64,000 nt of DNA from Tautonia sp040717455. GTDB lineage: Bacteria > Planctomycetota > Planctomycetia > Isosphaerales > Isosphaeraceae. The number at the start of each line of letters is the position of its first letter. The first letter of the stretch is position 1. Positions 8,283 to 17,858 of the stretch are shown here, in pieces. The notes under the pieces were generated by a model. That model worked only from the letters and a program-made list of their open reading frames with translations. It made no database searches and had not been told where the DNA came from. Made by a program: the position numbers and the translations under genes. The DNA is taken from the NCBI RefSeq assembly GCF_040717455.1, contig NZ_JBFEFH010000006.1, positions 124,001 through 188,000 of the forward strand. The letters are read 5' to 3'.

Positions 8283-10033
8283 CGCGTCCGGATGTGCAGC
8301 TCACGCAGCTGCAGCTCTTCGACTGACCCGGGGGCACCGGTCATCAGGTCGGTGCCCTTTGCCGTCTTCGGGAACGCGATCACGTCTCGGATGTTGTCCA
8401 GGCCCGCGTAGAGCATCACCATCCGATCGAAGCCGAAGGCCATCCCACCATGCGGCGGCGCTCCATAGCGCAAGGCCGACAGCAGGAAGCCGAACTTCTC
8501 CTCGGCCTCCTCAGGGGAAAGACCGAGGTGGCGGAAGATGGTCGACTGGATCAGCGGGTCGTGGCAGCGAATGGTCCCCCCCGCCGCTTCTTCTCCATTG
8601 ATGACCAGATCGTAGGCCTGTGCCCGGACCTTCAACGGTTCGGATTCGAGGAGATGGAGATCTTCGGGCAAGGGCATCGTGAACGGGTGATGCTCCGCGA
8701 CGAAGCGGCCATCCTCCGGATCCCACGAGAACAGAGGGAACCGGACCACCCAGGAATAGTGATACGAACCGGGATCGTAGAGGCCCAGACTTTTCCCTAG
8801 CCGATGCCGCAGGGCCGCGAGACTTGCGGAGGTGACCTCGCTGGTATCGGCAACGATCAGGAGCAGGTCGCCGGGCTTTGCCTCGAATCGTTCGCGAAAC
8901 GAAGCCTGGACCCCTGGGGGGAGGAACTTGGCGGTCGGTCCGGTGAACTGGTCCGCCTCGACCTTCAGCCAGACAAGCCCCTTGGCGCCATATTCCCCGA
9001 CGAACGAGGTCAGCGCATCAAGATCCTTGCGGCTGAAGGATTCGGCGGCCCCAGGGGCGCACAGTCCCCGGACACGCCGCCCGTGTTCAATCGTGTCGCG
9101 GAAGACCTTGAACTCGGTCTGCGAGGCGAGGTCGGCGAGATCCTTGATCTCCATCCCGAACCGAAGGTCGGGTCGGTCGGTACCGAACCGTTCCATCGCG
9201 TCGCGGTGGTCGAGCCGGGGCAGGGGGGTCGCCAGGTCTTCCCCGGTGAATTCGAGAGCGAGGGCGCGGACCAAACCCTCCATTGTTTCCAGCACGTCCT
9301 CGAACTGAACGAACGACATCTCGATGTCCAGCTGGCTGAACTCCGGCTGCCGGTTCGCCCGCAGATCCTCATCCCGGAAACACCGAGCAATCTGGAAATA
9401 CTTGTCCATACCCGCGACCATGAGCAGTTGCTTGTACAACTGCGGGCTCTGCGGCAACGCGTAGAAATGGCCGGGATGGACCCGGCTCGGGACGAGGAAG
9501 TCCCTGGCCCCTTCGGGGGTGCTCCGCCCGAGCATCGGGGTTTCTACTTCCCAGAAGCCCATCTCGGTCATCGCCCGCCTCATGGTCTGAGCCAGGCGAT
9601 GGCGAATCTCGACGATCCGGTGCATTTCCGGCCTTCGAAGGTCGAGGAATCGGTACTTCAACCGGAGTTCCTCATTCGCCTCGCCACCGATCTCGAAGGG
9701 GGGCGTCTGGGTGGCGTTGAAGACCTCGAGCGTCGAGGCTTGCAGCTCGATCTCGCCCGTCCTGAGCTTCGGGTTCTCCTTACCGGCGAGACGACGACGG
9801 ACCGTCCCTCGAACACCGATGACCCATTCATTGCGCAACGACTGGGCAGCTTCCTGCAAGGCTTCGCCCGCTTCCGGCTCGAAGACGACCTGCGTCATCC
9901 CGTAACGATCGCGGAGGTCGATGAACACGACCCCACCAAAATCGCGATAGGCGTTCACCCAGCCGTTAAGAACGACCTCCTGGCCGAGATGTTCGGCCGT
10001 CAATTCACCGCACGAATGGGTCCGCTTGAGCAT
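8279..10033 (-). CDS. aspS: Aspartyl-tRNA synthetase
   Basis: Class II synthetase that charges tRNA-Asp (or tRNA-Asp and tRNA-Asn if non-discriminating). The ATG at 10033 is chosen because family proteins begin at MLKRTHSCGEL; a 26-codon extension upstream is low quality. The 584-residue product has the N-terminal OB-fold anticodon-binding domain (VVLNGWVNAYRDFGGVVFIDLRD), the catalytic core with motif 2 (ARCFRDEDLRANRQPEF), the large GAD insertion typical of bacterial enzymes (roughly residues 290-400), and motif 3 (GFDRMVMLYAG). Length fits bacterial AspRS. Whether tRNA-Asn is also charged cannot be judged here. It is followed with a 4-base overlap by the Nudix gene. Confidence 0.97.
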   Translation of the reverse strand: MLKRTHSCGELTAEHLGQEVVLNGWVNAYRDFGGVVFIDLRDRYGMTQVVFEPEAGEALQEAAQSLRNEWVIGVRGTVRRRLAGKENPKLRTGEIELQASTLEVFNATQTPPFEIGGEANEELRLKYRFLDLRRPEMHRIVEIRHRLAQTMRRAMTEMGFWEVETPMLGRSTPEGARDFLVPSRVHPGHFYALPQSPQLYKQLLMVAGMDKYFQIARCFRDEDLRANRQPEFSQLDIEMSFVQFEDVLETMEGLVRALALEFTGEDLATPLPRLDHRDAMERFGTDRPDLRFGMEIKDLADLASQTEFKVFRDTIEHGRRVRGLCAPGAAESFSRKDLDALTSFVGEYGAKGLVWLKVEADQFTGPTAKFLPPGVQASFRERFEAKPGDLLLIVADTSEVTSASLAALRHRLGKSLGLYDPGSYHYSWVVRFPLFSWDPEDGRFVAEHHPFTMPLPEDLHLLESEPLKVRAQAYDLVINGEEAAGGTIRCHDPLIQSTIFRHLGLSPEEAEEKFGFLLSALRYGAPPHGGMAFGFDRMVMLYAGLDNIRDVIAFPKTAKGTDLMTGAPGSVEELQLRELHIRTR

Positions 10034-10264
10034 GGCCGGCGCAGGTCCTTCGCCATCGAGTCTGTGTTCACCAGCGCCGGGTCCCTCGACTCCTCGCCGA
10101 GTCGGCGCCATTCGAGCAACAGACTATTCTCCCGGGCGTCAGAACGTCAAGCGTCCGCGAGGGGTTCGTCGATCCCGAGCGTTCTCCGACCGGCACGAAG
10201 CTGAGGACCCGGTCAAGCCCGGGAGGATTCGACGGAGACCCGATCGGCCAGACGCTCCCGGAGT

Positions 10265-11380
10265 TCACTCGGGGTCGAGAGGATGAAGCGTCTCGTCCAC
10301 GAAGCGGCCATCGATCCGGATCGGCTTCCCGTCGAACGAAATGGTGCCGCCCCCGAACTCGGGCGTCTGGATTTGGACGAGGTCCCAATGGATTTTCGAG
10401 CGGTTGCCATTGTCCGCCTCGTCGTAGGCGTTGCCAGGCGTCAGGTGGAAACTCCCGGCGATTTTCTCATCGAAGAGGATGTCTCGCATGGGACGTTGAA
10501 TTTTCGGATGACACCCGAGCGACCATTCGCCGATACATGACGCCCCGTCATCGGCCTGGAGGATTCGATTCAGGCGACCCTCGTCCCCGGCCTCGCAGGT
10601 CGCCTTGCAAATCCTCCCCTTCCGGAATTCGAGGCGAATCCCATCGTAGGCCGCGCCTTGATAGATCGTCGGTGCGTTGAATCGGATGACTCCCTCGACC
10701 GAGTCCTTGACCGGGGCGGTGAAGACCTCGCCGTCGGGGATGTTCATTTCTCCTGCGCAGGGAACGACCGGGATCCCCTCGATGGAGAACGTCAAATCGG
10801 TCTCAGGGCCGGTAATCCGAACCTCTCGGGCATCTTCCATGAGCTTGGCCAGCGGCCTGAGCGCCCTGGCCAGTCTCGGGTAATCGATGTTGCAGGCTTC
10901 GAAGTAGAAATCTTCGAATGCTTCGGTACTCATGCCTGCCTGCTGAGCCATCCCGGGCCCGGGCATCCTGAGGACACACCAACGCGTGTTCTTGATGCGA
11001 CGCTCGAAATGAACAGGGGTCATGAAATGCTGGTTGTACAGATTCATGCGATCGGCAGGGACGTCGGCCAGTTCACTGATGTTGTCCGATCCCCGCAGCG
11101 CGATATACGCCTGCACGCGATCCATGCGAAACGACTCGGCCTCGGCCCAGGTGCGGAGCTGCGGCTCGGTCGCCCCCCGAAGCAGTTCCCGGACGATCCT
11201 TGATCGCTTCAGGTCGACCAGGGCGATGCAACCGAGACGGGCTGCCTTGCGGACGAGCAAGCGGGGCAAGGTGTCGTCGTCGAGATCCACGCATTCGACC
11301 AGGAGCGTCTCGCCCGGTTGCAATCGGGTCGAGTGTCGGATCAAGGTGTCCGCGAGCGTTTCCCAGCGCGGGTCGGGCAT
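10265..11380 (-). CDS. M29 family aminopeptidase (AmpS/PepS/thermophilic aminopeptidase type)
   Basis: Cytoplasmic metallo-aminopeptidase removing N-terminal residues from peptides. The 371-residue protein matches M29 layout: N-terminal alpha/beta domain (YNQHFMTPVHFERRIKNTRW) and C-terminal metal domain with the expected ligands in order: Glu211 in AGEMNIPDGEVFTAP, Glu285 in CIGEWSLGCHP, His312 in GSFHLTPGNAY, and His331/Asp333 in KIHWDLVQ. These correspond to the family's two-metal site. It is divergent from the SDR gene at 11562 and stands alone, 231 bases upstream of aspS on the same strand. Confidence 0.92.
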   Translation of the reverse strand: MPDPRWETLADTLIRHSTRLQPGETLLVECVDLDDDTLPRLLVRKAARLGCIALVDLKRSRIVRELLRGATEPQLRTWAEAESFRMDRVQAYIALRGSDNISELADVPADRMNLYNQHFMTPVHFERRIKNTRWCVLRMPGPGMAQQAGMSTEAFEDFYFEACNIDYPRLARALRPLAKLMEDAREVRITGPETDLTFSIEGIPVVPCAGEMNIPDGEVFTAPVKDSVEGVIRFNAPTIYQGAAYDGIRLEFRKGRICKATCEAGDEGRLNRILQADDGASCIGEWSLGCHPKIQRPMRDILFDEKIAGSFHLTPGNAYDEADNGNRSKIHWDLVQIQTPEFGGGTISFDGKPIRIDGRFVDETLHPLDPE

Positions 11381-11561
11381 GAGTGGCTCCGGCTTCCATC
11401 AAGGGGAGGGACGGGCCGAGGACGGCCGGGGGATTGCGAGGAGGGCCGGGCTTGTCTAAGCTGAGTCGCGGCAGAGGCCGCGGCCAGGACTTCCATCGGT
11501 CCGACCGCCCAGAACCTCATTGTTCGAGATCAACGCGAGCGACGCAAGCGGGGGAAGATGA
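11381..11561. promoter_or_regulatory. Divergent intergenic region (aminopeptidase / SDR)
   Basis: This 181-base gap must carry the starts of both transcripts. GGGGGAAG at about 11548-11555 precedes the SDR ATG at 11562 and is a plausible ribosome binding site. No clear promoter boxes or operator repeats could be assigned. Confidence 0.3.
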
Positions 11562-12335
11562 ATGGCGGTCAATCCGTTCGACCTGACCGGGAAAGTGGCG
11601 ATCGTCACCGGTGGTAACGGAGGCATCGGGCTGGGGATGGCCCGGGGTCTCGCTCGATCCGGCGCCCGTGTCGCCCTGGTCGGCCGTAACCGGGAGAAGA
11701 CCGCCGCGGCAGCCCAGTCGCTTGCCGAGAGCACGGGGAGCCAGATCTTACCGATCACCGCGGATGTTTCTCGTGAAGCTGAATGCGAGCGGATTGCGAG
11801 CGAGGTGCTCAGTCAGTACGGTCGCATCGACATCCTCTTCAACAACGCGGGCATCAACATCCGGAAGCCTCCCCAGGAGTTGTCGCTCGACGAGTGGCGA
11901 GAGGTGATGGACGTCAATCTGACGAGCGCCTTCCTGCTTTCGAAAGCCGTTTATCCTGCGATGAAGGCCGCCGGCGGGGGCAAGATCGTCAATATCGGAA
12001 GCATGACCTCGATCTTCGGTTCCAGCTTCGCCCCCGCGTACGCAACGAGCAAGGGGGGCATCGTCCAGCTCACCAAGAGCCAGGCACTGGCCTGGGCCTC
12101 GGACAACATCCAGTGCAACGCGATCCTTCCCGGCTGGTTCGATACCGAACTCACCCAGAAGGCTCGCGTTGAAGTCTCGGGGTTGCACGAACGAGTCCTC
12201 GCGCGCATCCCGGCCGGACGCTGGGCAAACCCGGACGACATGGCCGGGACCGCCGTGTGGTTGGCGAGCCCGGCCAGCGATTATGTCACCGGGATCGCGA
12301 TCCCGGTCGACGGTGGTTACGCCGCGATGCTCTGA
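11562..12335 (+). CDS. Short-chain dehydrogenase/reductase, gluconate 5-dehydrogenase-like
   Basis: NAD(P)-dependent oxidoreductase of the classical SDR family, 257 residues. It shows the cofactor motif TGGNGGIG (residues 16-23), an acidic-residue-free second strand with VGRNREK suggesting possible NADP use, NNAG (94-97), catalytic Ser147, Tyr160 and Lys164 (YATSK), the PGWFDTEL segment, and the C-terminal VDGGYAAML. Closest in style to sugar-acid dehydrogenases such as gluconate 5-dehydrogenase or KduD, but specificity is inference. It faces the exported protein gene at 12348, with stops only 12 bases apart. Confidence 0.9.
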   Translation: MAVNPFDLTGKVAIVTGGNGGIGLGMARGLARSGARVALVGRNREKTAAAAQSLAESTGSQILPITADVSREAECERIASEVLSQYGRIDILFNNAGINIRKPPQELSLDEWREVMDVNLTSAFLLSKAVYPAMKAAGGGKIVNIGSMTSIFGSSFAPAYATSKGGIVQLTKSQALAWASDNIQCNAILPGWFDTELTQKARVEVSGLHERVLARIPAGRWANPDDMAGTAVWLASPASDYVTGIAIPVDGGYAAML

Positions 12336-12347
12336 CGCGTTCGCGTT

Positions 12348-13739
12348 TCAGCGTCGCACGGGCGGCTCGCCTGCGTCCGCCGACTCGTAATCGGCCTCGG
12401 GGGATTTCTCGAGGTCGACATCCACGGTGAGGCCGCGAGCCAGGTTCAGCGAGAACCGGACCGTGACTGCTGACACGTCTCGTTTCGAATCAGGGTCCAC
12501 GGAGGCCGGCGAGGCATTCTCCGCCGCCTTCGCGTCGCCCCGGGCGAATGTGTTTTCCTCAGCCGAGGCCGAAGGCGGGGGAATCGTGACTTGCGGAGAG
12601 GGAACCGGTTGGCCATCAACGTAGGGAGTGAAATCGGTCCGCTCCGCGTTCCGATCTTCCTCGGTCCTCGGGTCGACCAACTGGCCATCGGTGCCGATCG
12701 CGGCCGGCAGCGTCCGGCTCGGCAGCGCCGGCAGCGGCATCGGCTCCGGATTGGCCGAGGGAAGCCTCCCTGCGGGGAGGTTTGTGACGACCTCGACCGG
12801 GACGATGGGGAGCAGTCCCCACGGGGTCTCCGCCAGGGCCGAAGGGACCTGCCCGGGGTGGACGACCACCTGCAACGCTCCAGGGGCAGGCGACGGGAGC
12901 GCCGCGACGACCGGGTTGGTCGCGGGGAGGGCCGCAGGAGGGGCGACAGACTCCTTCTCCTCTTCCGATTCCTGCGACACCTGGCGAACCGCAGCATCCG
13001 AAGGAGTCGGCTCGTGGAAGGATTCCGAGGTCTTCGACGCGATCAGGAGCAACCGTTCTCGAATTGAGGGCTTGCCGACGGCCGATGGCTCGGACGTGAC
13101 GCCAAGGCTCAGGACCAGGCCATGATCCGCGGGCATGTGCCACTCGCCGCCCATCTCTCGGTGCGTGACTTCAGGCATCTGGACCCTGACGACCGCCTCA
13201 TCCTTGCCCGCGACCGTGGCGATCGTTTCGACCTCGTGGACGGCGGAGATCCGCGTATCCATGACCTCGACCTTCAGCGACAGTCCCTCTGGTCCCGGGG
13301 TGCCGATCAGGCGAATCTGAGATCCATCATCCACCGGGACGACGACCGGACGAGGTCCGCCGGTCGTTTCGTCCGGCGAACCGGAGGCCACTTCGGAGGG
13401 TTCCGCATGCACCACGAAGTGACGGGTCGTACACGTCCCGACCAGGGCAGGATCCCCGGGAGAGGCGATGACGGCCGGCGCGATGACCACCTTGGCCAGC
13501 GGGTCATCGGCGAACCGTCGACTCAGTTCGTTCAGTGTTTCGTGCTCGGCGACCCAGGCCGAACTCCCCGCTCGATGGCCGCCGTAGTGAAGCCGACCCT
13601 GGTACGCTTCTCGCCAGCCGATCGCCTCACACTCGACCAGACGCACCTCGAAGGAAATCATCCCGGCTGGGATCTCGCCGCGAACCGGCGAGGCCCCGGG
13701 ACCGACGAGGAGGAGTGGGATCGCAAGGAGAACGTTCAT
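12348..13739 (-). CDS. Exported protein of unknown function with Pro/Ala-rich C-terminal half
   Basis: Not recognised with certainty. The ATG at 13739 is chosen because GGAAGGGGG lies about 8 bases upstream and it gives a signal peptide (MNVLLAIPLLLVGPGASPVRG). About 463 residues. The first half (residues 30-250) is beta-rich: MISFEVRLVECEAIG, KVVIAPAVIASPGD, GSQIRLIGTPGPEGLSLKVEV, AVVRVQMPEV, MPADHGLVLSLGVTS. This alternation of beta-strands with a GLSLKVEV-type repeat recalls the secretin (type II/III secretion) beta domain, but the similarity is weak. The second half is low complexity, rich in Pro, Ala, Glu and Ser, ending with SLNLARGLTVDVDLEKSPEAD. Divergent from the GH13 gene. Probably periplasmic or wall-associated. 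Confidence 0.7.
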   Translation of the reverse strand: MNVLLAIPLLLVGPGASPVRGEIPAGMISFEVRLVECEAIGWREAYQGRLHYGGHRAGSSAWVAEHETLNELSRRFADDPLAKVVIAPAVIASPGDPALVGTCTTRHFVVHAEPSEVASGSPDETTGGPRPVVVPVDDGSQIRLIGTPGPEGLSLKVEVMDTRISAVHEVETIATVAGKDEAVVRVQMPEVTHREMGGEWHMPADHGLVLSLGVTSEPSAVGKPSIRERLLLIASKTSESFHEPTPSDAAVRQVSQESEEEKESVAPPAALPATNPVVAALPSPAPGALQVVVHPGQVPSALAETPWGLLPIVPVEVVTNLPAGRLPSANPEPMPLPALPSRTLPAAIGTDGQLVDPRTEEDRNAERTDFTPYVDGQPVPSPQVTIPPPSASAEENTFARGDAKAAENASPASVDPDSKRDVSAVTVRFSLNLARGLTVDVDLEKSPEADYESADAGEPPVRR

Positions 13740-14047
13740 GTAAGAACCCCCTTCCATGAAGGCCCGAATTCCGACACACCGCGAAGATAGGACGGCGGAA
13801 GCTAACATGACCTTCTGTTGTCGTCAATCGCAGGACCGGGGCCAGGACCAACCGCCCGCGATGATCCACCCCGGGGCGGATCGTCCCGGTGTTTGAGAGC
13901 CATGTCCACGCGTGCCGAATCCATCCGCGTCCGCTGCCGTCGCATTGCAGTCTCGGAGTCGCTGATCGTTGCGCAACCCGCCGAGGACAACGACAGCACG
14001 ACTCACACAACAGAACGTCAATCTCGGTCGCAAGCAGGACACCTCGC
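13740..14047. promoter_or_regulatory. Divergent intergenic region (exported protein / GH13 amylase)
   Basis: 308 bases with no gene. A 20-base near-palindrome with a CCCCGGGG core flanked by GATCC and GGATC lies at about 13865-13884 and could be an operator or a hairpin. Promoter boxes could not be assigned with confidence. Confidence 0.3.
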
Positions 14048-15517
14048 ATGAACGAACCGATTCCAGAGACGCCCGACTGGGTCCGAGACGCGGTCTTCTA
14101 TCAGATCTTCCCGGATCGCTTTGCACAATCAGATCGGGTGGCGAAGCCGAGCGGCCTCAGACCCTGGGGAAGTCCACCGACCCCGCACGGATACCAGGGC
14201 GGTGACCTGCTGGGGATCGCCGAGAAGCTCGAGTCGCTGGTCGAGCTGGGGATTAATGCGATTTATCTGACCCCGATCTTCCAGTCGGCCTCGAATCATC
14301 GCTATCACACGCACGATTACCTGAAGGTCGACCCCATGTTGGGCGGCGACGCCGCATTGCGAACGCTGCTCGACCAGGCGCACGACCTTGGGATGAAAGT
14401 CGTGCTCGATGGGGTCTTCAACCACGCGAGCAGGGGCTTCTTCCAGTTCAACGACATCCTGGAAAACGGCAGCGATTCAGCGTATGTCGACTGGTTTCAC
14501 ATCGAGGATTTCCCCCTGTACGCCTATGATCCCGAGAAACCTAACAACTACAAGGCGTGGTGGGGACTCCCGGCGCTCCCGAAATTTCGCATCGAAACCC
14601 CGGCCGTTCGAGAGTATTTGCTGCAGGTTGCCCGCCATTGGATCGACTTCGGCATCGACGGGTGGCGTCTCGATGTCCCCGAAGAGATCGATGACGATGA
14701 CTTCTGGAGGACCTTCCGCCTGCGAGTCAAGCAGAGCCGGCCGGAAGCCTATATCGTGGGAGAGATCTGGGGAGACGGCTCGCGATGGCTCCAGGGTGAC
14801 ATGTTTGACGGCGTGATGAATTATCTCTTCACCAAAGCGTGCCTGTCGTTTTTCATCGGAACGTCCCTGAACCGCCGCGAGCTGGCCCCAGAACCACTCC
14901 AGAATCTCCGCCCGACCGACGCGATCGAGTTCGCTCGCGAGATCGGCCGCCTGCAGTCGAGGTATCACCCGAATATCCAAATGGCCCTGCTCAACCTCCT
15001 GGGGAGCCACGATACGGCTCGATTCCTCACCCTGGCGGGGGGCGATCAATCGGCGGTTCGGCTCGCAACCCTGTTCTTGATGACCTACCCCGGCGTCCCT
15101 TGCGTCTATTACGGTGATGAGATCGGCATGACCGGTGGGCATGAGCCGGCCTCGCGCGGGGCCTTCCCATGGGATCGGTCGCAGTGGGACCATGACCTCC
15201 GCAACGATTTCCGGACGTATATCCGCTTGAGGCATTCGCTCCCCGCGTTACGCCGGGGCACCTTCGAACCGATATTGGCCGAGGGGCATGTCTACGCGTT
15301 TCTTCGGCGGTTCGAGGGAGAGTCGGTGCTCGTGCTCCTGAACGCCGGAACGGCGGGAGTGTCGCTCGATGTCGACCTCACCGGCCATTTCGCCGAAGGG
15401 GTCGAACTCAGCGATCGCCTCGCCGACGGCACCTGGAGGATCGACCAGGGACATGTGCGAGGGCTTGACCTTTCCCCTCGGAGCGGACGAGTCCTGGTGA
15501 CCAGGGAGGATCGATGA
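14048..15517 (+). CDS. GH13 alpha-amylase-family glycosidase (neopullulanase/cyclomaltodextrinase-like)
   Basis: Hydrolyses alpha-glucosidic bonds in maltodextrins or related glucans. The ATG at 14048 begins MNEPIPETPDWVRDAVFYQIFPDRF, a standard GH13 start without signal peptide, so it is probably cytoplasmic; upstream in-frame sequence is poor. The 489-residue protein has the four conserved regions: DGVFNH (121-126), GWRLDVPEE with nucleophile Asp209, GEIWG with acid/base Glu239, and LGSHDTAR with Asp322, then a C-terminal beta domain (SVLVLLNAGTAGVSLDVDL). The short N-terminus lacks the extra N domain of classical neopullulanases. The downstream methyltransferase overlaps by four bases, so the two are co-translated. 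Confidence 0.94.
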   Translation: MNEPIPETPDWVRDAVFYQIFPDRFAQSDRVAKPSGLRPWGSPPTPHGYQGGDLLGIAEKLESLVELGINAIYLTPIFQSASNHRYHTHDYLKVDPMLGGDAALRTLLDQAHDLGMKVVLDGVFNHASRGFFQFNDILENGSDSAYVDWFHIEDFPLYAYDPEKPNNYKAWWGLPALPKFRIETPAVREYLLQVARHWIDFGIDGWRLDVPEEIDDDDFWRTFRLRVKQSRPEAYIVGEIWGDGSRWLQGDMFDGVMNYLFTKACLSFFIGTSLNRRELAPEPLQNLRPTDAIEFAREIGRLQSRYHPNIQMALLNLLGSHDTARFLTLAGGDQSAVRLATLFLMTYPGVPCVYYGDEIGMTGGHEPASRGAFPWDRSQWDHDLRNDFRTYIRLRHSLPALRRGTFEPILAEGHVYAFLRRFEGESVLVLLNAGTAGVSLDVDLTGHFAEGVELSDRLADGTWRIDQGHVRGLDLSPRSGRVLVTREDR

Positions 15518-16293
15518 GTCGCCCGCCCGGTTGGCGATTTCCTCCTGGCGTGAATCCAGCCCTGTGGGAGTACACCAACTCGGCGCGGTTGGCCCAGGAA
15601 GAGGAAGCCTACTTTACAGAGGATCCCCTGACGCAGGCCGACGAGGCCATCCTGCACGACACCTTCCGCGAGCCGTGCCGCCTGATCGACCTCGGGTGTG
15701 GGGCTGGCCGCCTCTCCCTCTCATTCGCCCGACGAGGCTTCAGGGTCACTGCGGTCGACCTTTCCTCTGCAATGCTCGAGGTCCTGGGACGGTCCGCCGC
15801 GTCCGAGATGCTCACGGTTCATCGGGTCCGCGCGAATCTCTGTCGCCTCGAAGGATTCGCAGACGCCTCCTTCGACGCGGCGATCTGCATGTACAGCACC
15901 CTCGGCATGATCACCGGTCCCTCCGCGAGGCGAGCCACGCTCGCCTCTGCCCGAAGGATTCTGCGTCCGGGGGGGATGATGGCCCTGCATGCCCACAATC
16001 TGTGGCTCAACCTCAGAGACCGTCAGGGCCGGGCCTGGCTCTTGGGCGAGCTGGGCCGGCAGATCCTCGGAAAAGGGACGGGAGACCGCCCCATGACGTA
16101 CCGAGGGATCCCCGGGATCACGGTCCACCTGTACCGATGGACCGAATTGAAACACGAACTCATCGCCGCGGGCTTTCGAATCCGCAGCGTCGTGGCGCTG
16201 GATTCCATCCACGCACGGCCGATCCGCTATCCGCGTGTCCTCCACGCAATGAGGGCAGGGGGGTGGATCCTCGTCGTCGAACGGGTCGGGTGA
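15514..16293 (+). CDS. Class I SAM-dependent methyltransferase
   Basis: 259 residues with the SAM-binding motif I IDLGCGAGRLSLSFARRGF, acidic motif II (VTAVDLSSAMLE), DAAICMYSTLGMI (motif IV) and LRPGGMMALHAHN (motif VI). The N-terminus (NPALWEYTNSARLAQEEEAYF) is not a known specificity domain. The substrate is not predictable; the family includes small-molecule and lipid methyltransferases. The ATG overlaps the TGA of the GH13 gene (ATGA), so it is translationally coupled, though a functional link with starch breakdown is not obvious. Confidence 0.85.
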   Translation: MSRPPGWRFPPGVNPALWEYTNSARLAQEEEAYFTEDPLTQADEAILHDTFREPCRLIDLGCGAGRLSLSFARRGFRVTAVDLSSAMLEVLGRSAASEMLTVHRVRANLCRLEGFADASFDAAICMYSTLGMITGPSARRATLASARRILRPGGMMALHAHNLWLNLRDRQGRAWLLGELGRQILGKGTGDRPMTYRGIPGITVHLYRWTELKHELIAAGFRIRSVVALDSIHARPIRYPRVLHAMRAGGWILVVERVG

Positions 16294-16324
16294 GGCCTCC
16301 GGAGGACGGGAGCAACCCTACACC

Positions 16325-17281
16325 TCACTGTTCCGAAGCAGCGGCATCGATGGTCGGTGGATCATGCCGAGGCACTCGGTAGCGAAGTCGAGGGCTCTCG
16401 ATCGTCACGGTGGTATAGGGTTCGACACTCTGGGTCAGCCAGACCGATGAACCGATCACAGCATGGTGACCGATCCGGGTTTCACCCCCGAGGATGGTCG
16501 CGCTGGCGTAGATCACCACGTCGTGCTCGAGCGTCGGGTGTCGTTTTCGATCGCGGACGATCTCGCCGTTCTCATCCTTGGGGAAGCTCAAGGCTCCCAG
16601 GGTGACCCCCTGGTAGAGCTTCACGTTGTCGCCGATCTCGGTCGTCTCTCCGATGACGACACCGGTCCCATGGTCGATGAAAAATCGGCGACCGATGGTG
16701 GCGCCGGGATGGATGTCGATCCCGGTCTTCGAGTGGGCGTACTCGGTCATCATGCGCGGGATGAGCGGCACGCCCAGCTGGTGAAGCATGTGCGCGACCC
16801 GATAGATCGTGACCGCCGCCACTCCCGGGTAGCAGAAAATGATCTCGTCGTAGGCTTTCGCCGCGGGATCTCCGTCATAGGCGGCGGCAACATCGTCCGC
16901 GAGGATGTCGCGCAGGGCCGGGATCGCCTCGAAGAACGTCAACGTGATGGAATGTGCACGCCCGATGCAAACCGTGTCATCCTCCTTACCCTCGCAATCG
17001 TGTCGTCGCAGGGCCCGGAAGATCTGATCGCTCAGCCGGTCGTACAGCCCATCCACCAGGTCCCCGATGTGATAGGGAACATTTTTCATGGAAAGGTTCT
17101 GGCGACGCCCGAATCCGGGATAGAGCACCTCACGCAGGTCGATCAGAATCTCGGTGATCTCTCGGTAGCTCGGGAGGCTCGGATGGCCGAGGTGGTTGAT
17201 CCCACCACATTGCTCGTAGGTCCCCACAATCGCATCGATCAGGGCGGGGAGGCGGTCCTTGTGGCGGGGTTCGGTGGCCAT
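16325..17281 (-). CDS. cysE: Serine O-acetyltransferase
   Basis: Makes O-acetylserine from serine and acetyl-CoA, the first step of cysteine synthesis. The 318-residue protein has a long N-terminal helical domain (residues 1-180, with IGRAHSITLTFFEAIPALRDIL) as in the long EpsC/SAT class, then a left-handed beta-helix of hexapeptide repeats: DIHPGATIGRRFFIDHGTGVV, IGETTEIGDNVKLYQGVTLGA, with the catalytic His residues in HPGATIG and DHGTG, then RHPTLEHDVVIYASATILGG and VIGSSVWL. The C-terminus is short and differs from the regulatory Ile tail of enterobacterial CysE, so cysteine-synthase binding is uncertain. Convergent with the methyltransferase gene. Confidence 0.93.
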   Translation of the reverse strand: MATEPRHKDRLPALIDAIVGTYEQCGGINHLGHPSLPSYREITEILIDLREVLYPGFGRRQNLSMKNVPYHIGDLVDGLYDRLSDQIFRALRRHDCEGKEDDTVCIGRAHSITLTFFEAIPALRDILADDVAAAYDGDPAAKAYDEIIFCYPGVAAVTIYRVAHMLHQLGVPLIPRMMTEYAHSKTGIDIHPGATIGRRFFIDHGTGVVIGETTEIGDNVKLYQGVTLGALSFPKDENGEIVRDRKRHPTLEHDVVIYASATILGGETRIGHHAVIGSSVWLTQSVEPYTTVTIESPRLRYRVPRHDPPTIDAAASEQ

Positions 17282-17858
17282 CAGTGACTCTTCCAGGATC
17301 CGGAACGAAGGCGATTCGCACGCGAATGATTGTAGGGGAGCGTCGCGACCCGTCCAAGGGTGGTTCGTTCAGCTCACTCCCCGCCCAACGGTTTTCATCC
17401 CGGACGGTGAGATCCTGGTCGTCTCTGGTCGAAACCATCATTCCCCTTTTCCTCCAGCCTGCCGCGCGGTGGGAACCCCCTCGAACCGGGGCGATGGGCT
17501 GGAAGAACCGCTCCACACTTCGGGCATCGCGAGGGGTGTCGCAGGGTGAAAGTCGCCACGATTGCCCAGCGGTGAGTCGCGCAAGACGGTCAATCCCGAT
17601 GAGGTGATGTCCGGTCAACCGGTTGCTCCAACCCGTCGGCCCGGTCACGATGTGAGATCGGCCGAGGTCCTCATCGCCGTCCCCATGTTCGACGACGAGC
17701 ACGATCGCTCGGGATCGTCGTTCCCCGGGCAGCCTGTCGGAGGCTCGCCTAGACGTCCCGGGCCGACACGTGGCCGCCGGTCCGAGCTCCTGAGAATCAG
17801 CCGAGAGTCCTCAACTCGATCGATCCCCGGCCGATCGCCGGGAGTGGAGACCCGTTCG
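17282..17858. other. 577-base divergent gap between cysE and an O-methyltransferase gene
   Basis: A frame continuous with the downstream methyltransferase runs back to 17562 but its sequence is Arg/Ser/Pro-rich and unrelated to the family, so I treat it as non-coding. No T-box, SAM-type leader or other RNA structure that I recognise is present. Only short inverted repeats (for example CCGGT-CA-ACCGG near 17609) are visible. It should contain the promoters of both flanking genes. Confidence 0.4.

Noticed and set aside
8804..10204. 466-codon plus-strand frame opposite aspS
   Set aside because: Shadow of aspS; no recognisable domain and no ribosome binding site.
17562..17858. In-frame N-terminal extension of the O-methyltransferase
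   Set aside because: Not conserved-looking, basic and Ser-rich, and a better start with a Shine-Dalgarno is at 17859.
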